Of a stretch of 64,000 nt of DNA, positions 34,740 through 46,185 are shown in pieces (the first letter of the stretch is position 1; the number at the start of each line of letters is the position of its first letter). The stretch is taken from NCBI RefSeq assembly GCF_004379255.2, contig NC_056049.1, forward strand, positions 19,886,063 through 19,950,062, read 5' to 3'. A program made the position numbers and the translations under genes. Source of the DNA: Salvia splendens. Its lineage: Eukaryota; Streptophyta; Magnoliopsida; Lamiales; Lamiaceae. Below the pieces are notes generated by a model that saw only the letters and a list, made by a program, of their open reading frames with translations, was not told the DNA's origin and ran no database searches.

Positions 34740-36068
34740 TTCCAGAACATAAAAATCATACATGTCAAAATTTTTGAAAATACAAAATATCAGATAGTAA
34801 TAAATAGACAATATGCATGAAATCGGATAAGTGGAAGATTTGCTTACTTTAGGAAGAGTTAAAGAAAAAAATCAGTATGTTACATGTAGAAACTTGATTG
34901 CAAAAACTTGATCAGTTTGAACGACATAAGTATAATGGAAATGCTCAACTTTTAAACTTACTGTGAATCCCCTCTATATGAGAGTTATAAGCCAAAGTAG
35001 AACACTTTCTACTACTTTTACAAAAGAAAAATATTTTTACGAGAGACTGAATTTCAATATTTAGATGAAAATTGCACAAGTAGTAAGGCATTAGGACTTA
35101 ACCCTTTGAACCTTTTCTTCTTTCACTCCACGAACCCGCCTCGTCAAGCAAGGCACCCCTTAGTTAACCAAATTGAGCCCATACACTTTGACCCTTTCTT
35201 TTGAAACCAGAACCCACATCCATACACTTTTTCTTTTTCAAACACGTGAGGAAAAGAGGTCAAGAGATGAGTCATTTCAAAGTAAGGGGTAGTACGATAG
35301 AAAGTAAAAATAAAAGGGTAGCCGGGTTGAGCGAGTTAGTCAATCAGGTTGATCAAGTCAGATATCAAGTAAAAAAGTATAAAAAAATGCGTGTTGTTAT
35401 CGAGAAAAGTTTGAGAAAAAGAGGGCAGGAAAAGTTGTAACCTGACCCGATAAGTCGAAAGTTAGAAAAATAAGCCAAAAATTCAAGACTAGAAGTCGCC
35501 ACTTGACCAAGTGAGGTATCTAGTGGCAAAATAAAAAGTTCAAATCTTTGGTCTCTTGACTCATGTGTTTTTCTATTTACAGTTTATATTTTTAAACTTA
35601 GATCCCCTAGGACCCTACCTTGATACACCACTACCCTTAAGCCTCATTACACCCGAAACAAAGACCTTAAGGAACTATCTTGTGCAATCCGATTCGAGAT
35701 ATTAAATTTGTGGCAATACCGAGTGAACAGTCCTAACATCTCTGGTAAGAAATGAGTGACTGAGTGAATCCAACAGTGGTTTTTAAATTGAGCAATCTTG
35801 ACGAACTGATACCTTGATCAAGTAAAAGCAAAAAGGAAGAAACATGAGCTGCTGGCAAATGAATTGACCTCGACCTCGGGTATGATTGTTGGAAATTTAT
35901 TCGATCTAATGCATCTATGTGAACATGTGTTTTTATTTCGAGTCTTGTTTTCTTTTTCGCTTTCTTTTAATTTCTTGAAATGAGTAAACCGTGCCTAAAA
36001 TTTGCCTTATCTTTTTCTTTTCTTTTTCTTTATACTTGGGGACAAGTATGTTTTAAGTGTGAGCAGTT
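34740..36068 (+). other. Element B 3' non-coding region and polypurine tract
   Basis: There is no supported gene. A short open frame (35201-35440) is destroyed in the homologous part of A (about 55600-55820), so it is chance. A pyrimidine-rich stretch near 36010 precedes AAGTGTGAGCAGTT (36055-36068), the tract that primes plus-strand synthesis. Confidence 0.7.
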
Positions 36069-37183
36069 TGATAAGGCTCATTTCATGCATCGATTTTAAA
36101 TGTACAGGAATGCCGCTTAACCAAGGCAACAAGGCCAAACTGATCAAGCAAGTACAATAGGCGAAAGAGGCCAGAAATCGGTGGAGTTGATCAAAGGGAG
36201 TAACCAAGCAGGCAAGGAGGGGACCACAAGCTTCCAGAAGAAGGACACGCGAGGCAATGAGCTGGATGGTGCTCATCATTCTGTTAGCAAGGACAACGTT
36301 CTAGAAGGGGACACGTGCTGATATATGAGACTCAAGGACGGAGCTGAGTCATGAATCTGTTACTGAAAAGCGTCGTCATTCTAGAAGGAGAGCACGTAGC
36401 AATCGATGAGTCGCTCACACTCAGCGTGTGCGAATATTCCCTGCCTAGATCGTTATCCAGCTGGAGGTCGTGCCGAGCCTATAAATAGAGGATGTGCCAC
36501 CACATTAGAGAGATCGGATCCTTTACCTTCTGTCTTAAGTTTAGTTTAGCTTAGCTCTCTAGTTTAGTTCAGTTCTCTAGATAGCTTAGATAAAGTAATG
36601 CTTAGTTAGAAAGGGCGATCGAAGGAGCGCTGCAGAATACTTGATATCTGTCGGCGTATTCTTAAGTTTCTCACCTAGGATCTCCTCAGTTTTACTTGCT
36701 TTCGTATTTTCCGAAGTGTTAGCTTAGTTTAAATTTCACTCTGTACTATTCTGAGTTTTAGTTTTAATCAAAGTTGCTTTCATTTTCATCGTGGTGTTTA
36801 CTGTTTCACATTGTTAATTTTTATTCTAGTCTGAAATTCACTTGACCCAGTAGTTAAAATTTCCTTGATCAAGTTAGTAAGTTAAATTCTTTCTAGAGTA
36901 AAATCAGTAGTTAAAAACTCCCAAAGTTAAAGCGTGGCAGCAGCCAACCCCCTATTCACTACTCACACACTTGATACACTGGCTTCTCTGTGGGATCGAC
37001 CTCGAACTTGCCGCTTTACTGTTAAAGTAGTGCAAAATTGAGAGTTTATAAATTACTTTGGTAGGAAACGAGTGAGAGCGAGATTGCATTGATCAAGTGG
37101 CAACGACAATTGCTAACCGGTTCGGTTATCTTCCATATAACTTGATCCATACTCTATTCGCGCCCATTCTCGAGGCCCTTCCA
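36069..37183 (+). repeat. Element B 3' LTR
   Basis: It starts TGATAAGGCT and ends CCTTCCA. About 50 bases near the start are missing compared with 9997-11165. TATAAATA is at 36480-36487. It is followed by gcaat (37184-37188). Confidence 0.95.
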
Positions 37184-37188
37184 GCAAT

Positions 37189-37951
37189 GGACGTGCCCCA
37201 GCTTTTAAAGCCTCTGAATCCAGAGGAAATCACATTGCTGATCCAGCCCTCCGCCTAGCCTAGGTCTACCCCGGCTGCAACCTCCTTGGTTAAGCCAACA
37301 CGATGGCGATCATAACCCTGGCCGAGCTCTACTTTATGTGGAGCATGAGGGAGCAAAGGAAGGTCCATCTTGGCTTCTGGTTGGCTTAATCGATCAACCA
37401 AATTGCCACCCGGCCTGCCCGCCACCTGAATGTCTGCCACCTTCTTGGAGCCGACCTGAGGCGGAATTGGACCCTGGAGTTCCAAGAGAATGTAGAGTGC
37501 CCCAGCCGTTGCCCTAAACCGGAATTATTTGACTTGGATTTCTTTGTTAGAATACAGGTACTTGAGAGGACACGAGCAGGGAAGCTGCGCTTCTACACTA
37601 TAGGCCAGAAGGAGCAGCAAAAGGGTAGGCAGGAGGAGAGGAGGAGGACTGTTGATCGCCCAGCGAGCCCTGCTAGGCAACAGAGGCCACGACTGGATTT
37701 GGTGCCCACTCCGGGAACTGAGCAAGAGGAGGCTGCTCAAGCTGTGGAAGCTCCGCATGGAGCAAATGATGCAGCAGCTGTTGGAAAATTCCCACGCTCA
37801 ACTGGTCATGCTGACCACGGTGCTGGAGGCAGTCCGCAATCATGCCACTGCCAAGCAACCACCACTTCCCTCTCCAAGCTCTCCTCCAGTCCGACGCACC
37901 TCTTCCAGGCATCCTTCCACTTCCCCCGGTCAGCCCTCTCGGATTAATTAG
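37189..37951 (+). pseudogene. Element A env-position ORF, 3' part after element B
   Basis: It continues the ATHILA domain cut at 9996. LYFMWSMREQRKVHLGFWLA at about 37330-37388 aligns with LYLMWCAKKGRKLHLGFW in element C. Stops and frame changes are frequent. The end (about 37650-37950) in one frame shows a helix-forming stretch (LRMEQMMQQLLENSHAQL), matching the position of the coiled coil in C. Confidence 0.75.
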
Positions 37952-38348
37952 TATACCCCCCCGACTCAGCTCATTTCAAAACAATTTCCATTTTTATTTT
38001 GATGTTGGTCTGTAATAACTGATATTTTGTTCCATTTTCACACTTAGACCTTTGTCGGGTCTAAGTGTGAGAAGTTTATGCATGTTTTGCTTGTTTTTTA
38101 CTGCCTATGTGTTTTTGGTTATTGTTTTTTCTATTTTTCGACATGCTTTGATTTTTGGCACTATCTCCCACTTAGCCCAGTGTCTGGTCTAACTGTGAGA
38201 AGTTTTCCTTGATTTGTCTGTCTGTGCCGTTGCCTAACCCTTTTTCCACTGCATCAAGTCCCTCGAGGACGAATTCATATGCAGTGGGAGGGGGGAGGGT
38301 TAGCCCAATTGAATCATTCGTGTCAACTTATAAAAAATGCTAAAATAT
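37952..38348 (+). other. Element A 3' UTR, first part, with three hairpins
   Basis: Hairpin 1 is 38038-38070 (TCACACTTAGACC with GGTCTAAGTGTGA), hairpin 2 is 38167-38199 and hairpin 3 is 38234-38303 (CCACTGCAT/ATGCAGTGG inside CTAACCCT/AGGGTTAG). After about 38348 the sequence jumps into element D; element A resumes at 55217. Confidence 0.75.
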
Positions 38349-38704
38349 CACGACTCCCCTTAAGCTGCCCGGGAGGCCCGTCACGAGATCTATGAGACAA
38401 AAGCTTCGGGAGGGCGTTTCTAGCTTCATCGGGAGAGCAATGGAGGAGGCAGACGGAACGCCCGGTCGGGCGAATCCACCCCTCCAAAATTCCCGATCGG
38501 GCGTTTGTGAGCTGAGTGTCGTCCACATTCTAGAGAGTTCGCCCGGTCGGGTGAACTCACCCTCCCAAAACGCCCGACCGGGCGTTTGACAAAGCCGCGG
38601 CGAGTCCAGAGAATTCGCCCGACCAGGCGATTTCACATGTTCAAAACGCCCGACCGGGCGATTCAACTTTTGTAGCCGAATTTCTTATGTTTTAACCCTT
38701 TGTC
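38349..38704 (+). repeat. Element D 5' LTR, first segment
   Basis: It corresponds to 53233-53588. It contains six 14-bp GC-rich motifs of the CGCCCGGTCGGGCG/CGCCCGACCGGGCG type (38459-38660). It is interrupted by element E; ttgtc at 38700-38704 is the target site. Confidence 0.92.
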
Positions 38705-40253
38705 TGAAGGGGTTGGCAGCGGAAGCGTGCGTTCTAACGGATCACATAATACGGATCTATTTAGCAGATTATTTAGACAAAATCTATTCGCGTAATTATC
38801 ACATGTATCATGCTCATAACTTGAATTACATACATGCTTTAGAACAAATAAATCCTAAAACATGCATACTACGGAGTTAGCCAATTTACCTCGTTGATTC
38901 TCTAAAGAATCGTCGATTGCTTGCGCCTTCTCCACGATGATCTTCAATACTAGACCACAGATCTTCTGACTGGTGTCCCGAACTGTATTCCGACATCAGG
39001 GTGGGCTGATCTTATCGAAACACTAGGACTCGAATAAAGAAGACAGAATTTTCTCACGGAGAAGGAGCTGAAGAACTCACGGAGGAGAAATCCTTGAAAA
39101 ATCGTCCTCTTCATCATAATAGAAGTGGACAAAATTTTCATGGTGAAAATTAATTAATTTATGTCTCATTTATTCTCCTATTTATAATAGTTCATATTGG
39201 GCCCAGTCAGGGATCTATGGAAGGCTTTGGATATGAGCTTCCCCAATTAGCTTTTTACTAATTAAATCGAACCCACAAGTTAATACAAGCTTATATTGGA
39301 ATATTACGAGCAGCCACTACAGACGTAATATTGAACTCCCCATCCAAATCTGAAATTACAAGTAATTCGGGTTTCCACTTTGTTTATTATTCATTTCCCG
39401 CGCTTAAGATATAAATGCTCATTAATTAATTAAAGTCTGCTATGGACTTAATTAATTAACATCTTATTAACTTCAAGAGTAGACTTAACAAGAAACACTT
39501 ATTTATTATTCATAGAGTAATAAAACTCCAACTGGCCAGTTTCCGAATAATAAAACCTTGTTCAAGCTCCTCTTGAGGACATTATCAAACGAGACTCACC
39601 TCGTGCGCGATTCAACATAATAGCAATCCTAGCACCGCTAGATAATGATCACCACTACCCAATATACCTGGATCGTTGGGTGACGAAAAACCCGCACCTT
39701 TGGTAAGTCAAAGTAGTAGATACTCAATATCGTATGCTCAATGCTAACGTACATCGATTAAGAAATAGATATTTATCAAGACCTCGTCTTTCTGTAGATA
39801 GCATAAAGACACGTCTTGCTGTTAGATCCATTCAGTGCTATACCACACCAACGTCATCTTATTTCAATAAGGCTTAGAAATAATCGGACTGACATTGTAA
39901 CCTTTCACGATAGGTAGCCAAAGCCTATCTAGGTTGTGAAATTCTTCATTTTCTTTTGCAAAGCATTGCATAGAACCGACTGTAGTTACCTTAAAGTGGA
40001 CGACGCCCACAACCAGTCTACTAAGCAAAAGACTTAGGCTTTGTTTACTTCTTATGCATTTAAATGTTTATAAAACATCTTATAAACGCAAACGTAAACA
40101 CAATGTAATAATATACTGATTCTATTCGTGCAAACTGCTCGAATAATACTGAATCGGGTTAAAAGTGGATTGTAGAGTTTTTCCGTATACAAGCAAGATT
40201 CCTATTCGTGCGAATTTGCTCGAAACATGCTTTTCAGTATACTAAACCTAACA
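38705..40253 (-). repeat. Element E 3' LTR
   Basis: It pairs with 46186-47735 with few differences. TATAAATAG on the minus strand at 39178-39186. Confidence 0.95.
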
Positions 40254-43200
40254 ATCTCCCACTTATACTCAAAACATGCTTTCGAGTATACCCACTGCCA
40301 AAAACTCTCCCACTTATACACAAAGCAGGTATTGGAGCTAGATATATCGAACTACCATTCATTTCACATCATGTTTGAAACATGTTGCCACAAAGGCATT
40401 TTGCTGTGAAAAATCTGCTTGGTTGTTCTCTGATAATATCTTTTGCGTCACTATGTCTTTGCTTCGTACTTGATCTTTAATTAATTTCATCTCTCTATGT
40501 GATTGTTTAGCTTATGATCTCGTGTTCCTCTTGAGTTAGCCTTTGCTAGAGTAAAAATACTCATAGGTATACTCAAATTTACGATCAAAGCTACTAGGAG
40601 TATACTCCTAATGTAAACACATACACTGAGGATGACTTACTCGATCACTGATTAGTCATAAGACTTAGTCAATGTAACCCCAAGGATATATACTATGGTA
40701 TATATAGTATATATCAAGTACTATGGTATATTCATTACCTCAATCAAAGTCATTTGCCATGGTTAATATGATATATACTTGCTATGCAAAAGCACAACTA
40801 ATATCAAACTTAGTACACATCATAGCATACATGAGACATCTATCTGCAGAACTAATCTCATAATTCTTGTTCTCACTAAGCGTCAAACGACACTTGATTA
40901 GAGACAAGACAATTCCATCTTGAAAGGTAGAAACCTTTGCATGGAAATTCTAATGCTAAAATGTTCCAAGCTATGTGTAGATATAGTATTCCTAAGAGAA
41001 TCTCAACATTCTTTCTAGCAATCTTAAAGACTTTAGATGCTTAGAATGTAATTGGTTTCTCTATAATCCTTTATCTTAAACTGGGTAGACAACCAGTTTC
41101 CTACGCTAGATGCCAATCTTAGTTGTTTGCAACTTTTATAGATTTCATCATCGTAGAGTACCAATGATACCATATTTAATGCACTTTCAACTTCGTTGTG
41201 CTTACAATACGCTTAAGGGCACATGTCAAATTCCAAACATTTGACAATCTCGCTAAAACACCTACCTTGATTTAGATGCATGCCTAAGACCACAAAGGTC
41301 TTCATAAGCTTCCAATCATGTGATTCTTGCCCTCTATTACATGCCTATTAGGATGTTCCATGTAGATGATTTCTTCAAGACTTCTATTAATAGAAAGTTG
41401 TCTTGACAATCATGATACAATCATTCTAATTATGTAAGTGCTGATAGACAGAAGGATCGAACAAATCTTGGCACAACGACAGCGAGAAGATGACATTTCT
41501 CAATGGGCATAGCCCATTGTCATTGTCTAGCCATTTGAGATCCACGTTTACACTTGCAGATGTACTAGCTCCCACTGACTGACACAGCCTGTAGGTAGTA
41601 TTGCAAGTCTTGTAAAACATGTTATCTATCTAAGATTGTAGTTTGGAATCTATCATCTTTCCAAGGATGAATATCCAAATGAACCAATTCTACATTGTAG
41701 TTAAAGGGATTATGTTCAAGTTAATCTAAGACCGAGTCTTTCGACACTCTTAGACCCATGAACTTGTCATGTTCCTAGGAACGCTCCCACTATGGCATGG
41801 TTCTAACAATCTTATCTGTTGAAGTTGATTTTATTAGTGCAAAAGTTTCTAATGGTATGAGTCCTTGGTAATGTGGAAAATTCGATAACCCTCTCTGTCC
41901 TGAGAGTTATCACGATGTTAAGCTTTTAGTTCTTCTCTTGATCTTCATACAAGAATTCTATCTTTGAAGATTACAGAACTAATAATCTTACATCATTTGG
42001 GACAACCTTAAAACATACCTCAGTACTCAACTCCAATTACTTGGATACCTTTCCAACTTGCGTTGGAACAACATTACACTTTGAGATGTGCTAGACTAGA
42101 GTCGCTCTAGTCCACAACTCGTGTTTTGTAGAAGGTACTGATGATGGTAGTTTCTTTAAGGTGTATCTCGTTGTATCTAACGCTTATCCCATCAATGATA
42201 AGATTTTCATGAGTACAACTCATCACTTGATCAAACTTGTCTTAGAAAGACTTCGATTCCTTCTTACATAACTATCCCATTCTTTGAAAGAATGCTTGGA
42301 TTCGTTAATGGAGATTAGACTCCCACTACTGATCATAACGCCTTGCTCGTCTCCTTATTGGTGTAAACCATTGAGACTTGCTAGTATTTCTACGTTGCAC
42401 TTCTATAATTATTCTGAATCAAATTATTCTAACTCATAGTGCATCGAATAGACATTCTCGACTTTCAAGCTATTTAACAAACAAATTGTTAAAATCTTGA
42501 CAGTCTAGATCAGTTTGAACAATAGCTAAGTATTTTCTTGGCCTTAATACTAAGAGCCATAAATACTTTATTATTCATTGTTTAAGAAGTAGATGTGTTA
42601 TTTCATACTCAATCTTGTTGCACTTATATTGTTTCAATACTATGATGCCTTAATCATCAACCATAAAACAATAATTGAGCTTTATAAGCTCCCACTGCAA
42701 CAAAAGCCTAACTGGATCAAGATCTCTTACTTAGAAGTTGCATTGTCATGTAAGTCATTATCCTTCTTTAAAAGAGGTCAATCTAACTTACAAAGCATCT
42801 TCACTTGCTTTAAACAAACTTTGATGAATAATCAGACTCTCCCATTTCCATATCTAGTCTTTTATTCAAATGAACTAGGACTTAGGAAAAATGAGGCCTT
42901 CATGAATTCGTCATCTATCATGTTACTTTCCTCTAACAGTAATATAACGGCTAATATTCTGAAGGTTTTTTACTTTTCGGTTAAACCTTCTTTTAGTCAT
43001 TTCTTATTACTCAAGGCGATGACTTGAGTCAGAAACTATTTGAGTGATCAAAAGATTCCTCAAAATATTTTGTTCATTTAGGATATTCCAATCGAATCAT
43101 CTTGACAGATTCTATTGATATCCATCTTTCATCGTCACTAACCAAGACTTGTCATGCTACTTAAAAGAAAATAGCTTGACCTTATTCCTCAAAGAACTTG

Positions 43201-44089
43201 TCAAGTACATGCAAAAAGCATTCTCGAACAATCTTCGTAGAATTATGTTGAGGAAATGGAGGACATGAATTATTGAGTATAAACTCCCAGTTTTAGCGAT
43301 GAGAATCTTATCCATTTACATTTCCAGTCCACATAATTTTGGCATTCGAGTTTATTCCATTAAGATCGCAGACAAAATATGAATGACATAATGAAGATTT
43401 GGCAAATAAACTTATTATCACATACTTATGCTCAATACATAATCGCAAATAACCACAAAACAATTATGTATCTTGCAACTGTAAAATTAAAATTTTGTAC
43501 CCTCCAGAGGAAGTCAATACGCATTAAAATCTTACAATTTTACTGGTCACAACACCAACGAATAGTCCAGAGACCACAGAGTGGCATGGCCGCCTAATGT
43601 TGCCTAAGCAAAACCACCGAATTTAGCATTACAGAGTCTCATTTCTACAACACACTCCCATAACAATGCTCATGTGCTGCTAACAAGATCAAGCTCTCTC
43701 ATAAATTCTGTGTGAACTTCTGAATCTCGCAGTTTCTTAGGATTATTGTCCCCACAGAGCAGGTGGCGATAATATTGAAAACCACATTCTAGGTCATACT
43801 ATTTATTTTTGAGAAGTCCGCCCTCATGAACTCGCTATTTCTTAGGATTATTGTCCCCACAGAGCAGGTGACGATAATATTAGAAAAAAGCTTCATAAAT
43901 TGCAGACCAATTGATGGAGACCATATACAACGCACTTGTTGTAATTATCGCTTAGATATTTTATATGGTTTTTGCATAATTATCACATAAGCAGATAAGA
44001 CAGATAATCCACTTAAAATAGATAAACACCAAATAAACAGATAATTCCATTTAATGCATGGCATTTAAACACACTGGATAATTAACGAC
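40254..44089 (-). other. Element E interior, non-coding part
   Basis: It is AT-rich with only short chance frames. The purine motif AGTGGGAG (minus strand) occurs six times: 40256-40263, 40307-40314, 41569-41576, 41784-41791, 42320-42327 and 42689-42696. A 44-bp direct repeat lies at 43733-43776 and 43838-43881. No gag, RT or integrase motif was found on either strand by eye. Confidence 0.7.
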
Positions 44090-45200
44090 ATTATTTAATC
44101 TATTCAAGGGAGATTCAATTAGGATTTATCAAGATAGTGTTGACTATCTAAATCCACTTAGGATTATTCTAGATTTTATTTCGATAAAATCTAATCCTTC
44201 AACTCAAGATTATGTTGATCTAGGATTATCTTTATTTAAATCGTTCTAGGATATTACTAGATAGAAACGATTCCATCATAATCCATACGATGAATAAAAT
44301 CCAATCAACCTAGATTTATACAAATCTTTAATTCTATTTAGAATAGATGTCTAGAATATATCAAACATTACTTAGGATTTCTTAGATAAATAAGTTTATC
44401 TAAATCCAATTAAATAAGGATTTTCTCATATATTATCTTTATCCCAATCTATCTAGGATATAATCCATAAGATAAGGATAACTTGGATTAATATTTATTT
44501 TAATCCATCTAAGATTTGTTTTTATAGAATTAAATCTATTCAAATCTATAGGATAAAATAAATTAATATAAATATTAATCCTAATCCATCTATGATTTAT
44601 TCTTGGAGTTAATCCATATAAATCCAAAGAATTAGATAATATTATATTATAATTATTCATATCTATCTTAGATTTATGTAGGAACAAATCCATACAAATC
44701 TATAAGATAAGAATAAAATATTATATTATCACTATCCAAATCCAACTAGAATTTATCTATGAGTAAATTCATATAAATTCACATGATAAGAATAAAATAA
44801 TATTATCATTATCTAAATCCATCTAGGAAATATCTAGGAATAAATCCATATTAATCCATAGGATAAAGATAAATGATTAGATTATTATCTTCCAAATATA
44901 ACTAGGATTTTATCCAGGAATAAAATCCATATAAATCCAATAAATAAGGAAAGAATCTAATTAATCCATGATTTGATATTAAATCAAATCTCATATAATA
45001 TATATAATTCACAAAAGATATATTCAAATCTTATCACCATATTTATCTTGAATCTAGATGAATATTAGGAAACTATTAAATTATTCTCATCCATATCATC
45101 TAGGAATAAAATAATATTATTTATTTCCATAGACATAGATAGTAATATAAATATTCCTAAAATCTAGGCAAATCTTCCAAAAAGATTTTATTTCCCTTAA
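44090..45200. repeat. Degenerate AT-rich repeats in element E
   Basis: There are many irregular copies of blocks such as aaatccat, ctaggattta and gataaggata, with spacings of roughly 60-100 bases. It looks like an old, decayed tandem array. There is no gene. Confidence 0.6.
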
Positions 45201-45259
45201 ATAATAATATTTTAATGATATCTTTTAATAAAACAATTAAATAATCATTAAAATAACCC

Positions 45260-46020
45260 TCCATCGTTATCTCATCGTACGAGGTTCGCACGAACGATGA
45301 ACGACGAAAGTCCGACGAGTTCGTCGTCGGATCACGACGCACCCAGCGTCTCGGCACCAACGCGCAGGGGGCGCGCCAGCGTCTCGGTCAGGTGACGCGT
45401 CGGGTGGCTCGGTTCCTCGGCCAGCCCGTCGCCTCCGTCTGCGGCCAGCGTCGCGCACAAGGCGCAGATGCTCTCGGCCGTCTCGACCATCGGGTGCCGA
45501 CGTATCTAGCCAGGCGTCTCGACGGATGGCGCTGGCTCTCAGCCAACGCCTCGCTACCCGTCTCGGCCTATCTGGCTCGTCGGGCGACGCGTGCTCTCGG
45601 CCAGGAGCTGGCGCGGTGGCGCAGCTTTTCTCGGCCATCAGCTTGTCGCCGTCTCGGCTCTCCCGAGCCACGATGCTCCCACTCATGCGGCACACGTCAC
45701 GCCAGTTGGCGCACACGTCTCGACCAGTGGCTTGGAGCTTCGTCTCGGTCCTTCCGCCTAGGGTTTGGGCTCTCGACGCCTCGGTGTCTCGACCAGTTCT
45801 CGGTCGAACCGCCGCACCGTGCCAGCCTCCGTGTCGATCTCGACGCGGGTTCGTCTGGGGCGTGCGGTCTCGGCCGGCGGCGCGCACGAGCCCTCACTCG
45901 TCTGCGCGTCGTCCCGTGATCGTAGCTCCCCCGATCCCACTGTCTCGACATCCCTATTTCAATCGCGCGTGGCGCGATCCACCTCGGCGCGAACGCCGAC
46001 GGATCGCACGTCTCGTACGA
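45260..46020. other. GC-rich island in element E
   Basis: It is sharply GC-rich between very AT-rich flanks, with repeated ctcggcc, gtctcg and ccagcg. It lies just inside the 5' (right) end, in the leader position on the element's strand. Open frames exist on both strands (for example 45267-45887, minus), but they are Arg-rich and low-complexity with no known domain. I treat it as non-coding. Confidence 0.6.
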
Positions 46021-46170
46021 TCGAAAAATTCAAGTTCCTTGATTCGATAGTTCTTGAGTTTATCATGCATAAAACATAAACAAAACACCAAGAACATGCT
46101 TCGCAATCAATTAACGCATGCATACATGAATTTCACGAAATTTAAATCCAAATAATCAGAGCCAAAGACT

Positions 46171-46183
46171 GGCTCTGATATCA
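46171..46183 (-). other. Primer-binding site of element E
   Basis: The minus strand reads TGATATCAGAGCC, two bases inside the LTR end at 46186. It differs at one position from the initiator-Met-tRNA site TGGTATCAGAGCC seen in element D. Confidence 0.75.
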
Positions 46184-46185
46184 AT

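Larger units (their letters stand above)
9997..37183 (+). mobile_element. Element B: Athila-type retrotransposon inside element A, close relative of A
   Basis: LTRs at 9997-11165 and 36069-37183 (TGATAAGG to CCTTCCA) are flanked by gcaat. A PBS lies at 11169-11186 and a purine tract AAGTGTGAGCAG at 36055-36066. About 11.2 kb is its own sequence after removing C (13386-27875) and the solo LTR (28514-29958). The 3' LTR lacks about 50 bases near its start. B lies inside the env-position ORF of A, and A's reading resumes at 37189 with the same protein family. Confidence 0.95.

Noticed and set aside
35201..35440. 79-codon frame in the 3' region of B
   Set aside because: The homologous part of A (about 55600-55820) is full of stops and indels, so there is no sign of protein-level conservation.
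42593..43027. 144-codon frame in the interior of E
   Set aside because: It is AT-rich with no domain and runs opposite to the element's strand.
44090..45200. Possible satellite or CRISPR-like array in E
   Set aside because: The units are irregular in length and sequence, without constant spacers; it is best described as a degenerate AT-rich repeat of a plant element.
45267..45887. 206-codon minus-strand frame in the GC-rich island of E
   Set aside because: Long frames are expected by chance in GC-rich DNA; overlapping frames exist on both strands, the product is Arg-rich low complexity, and no gag motif is seen.
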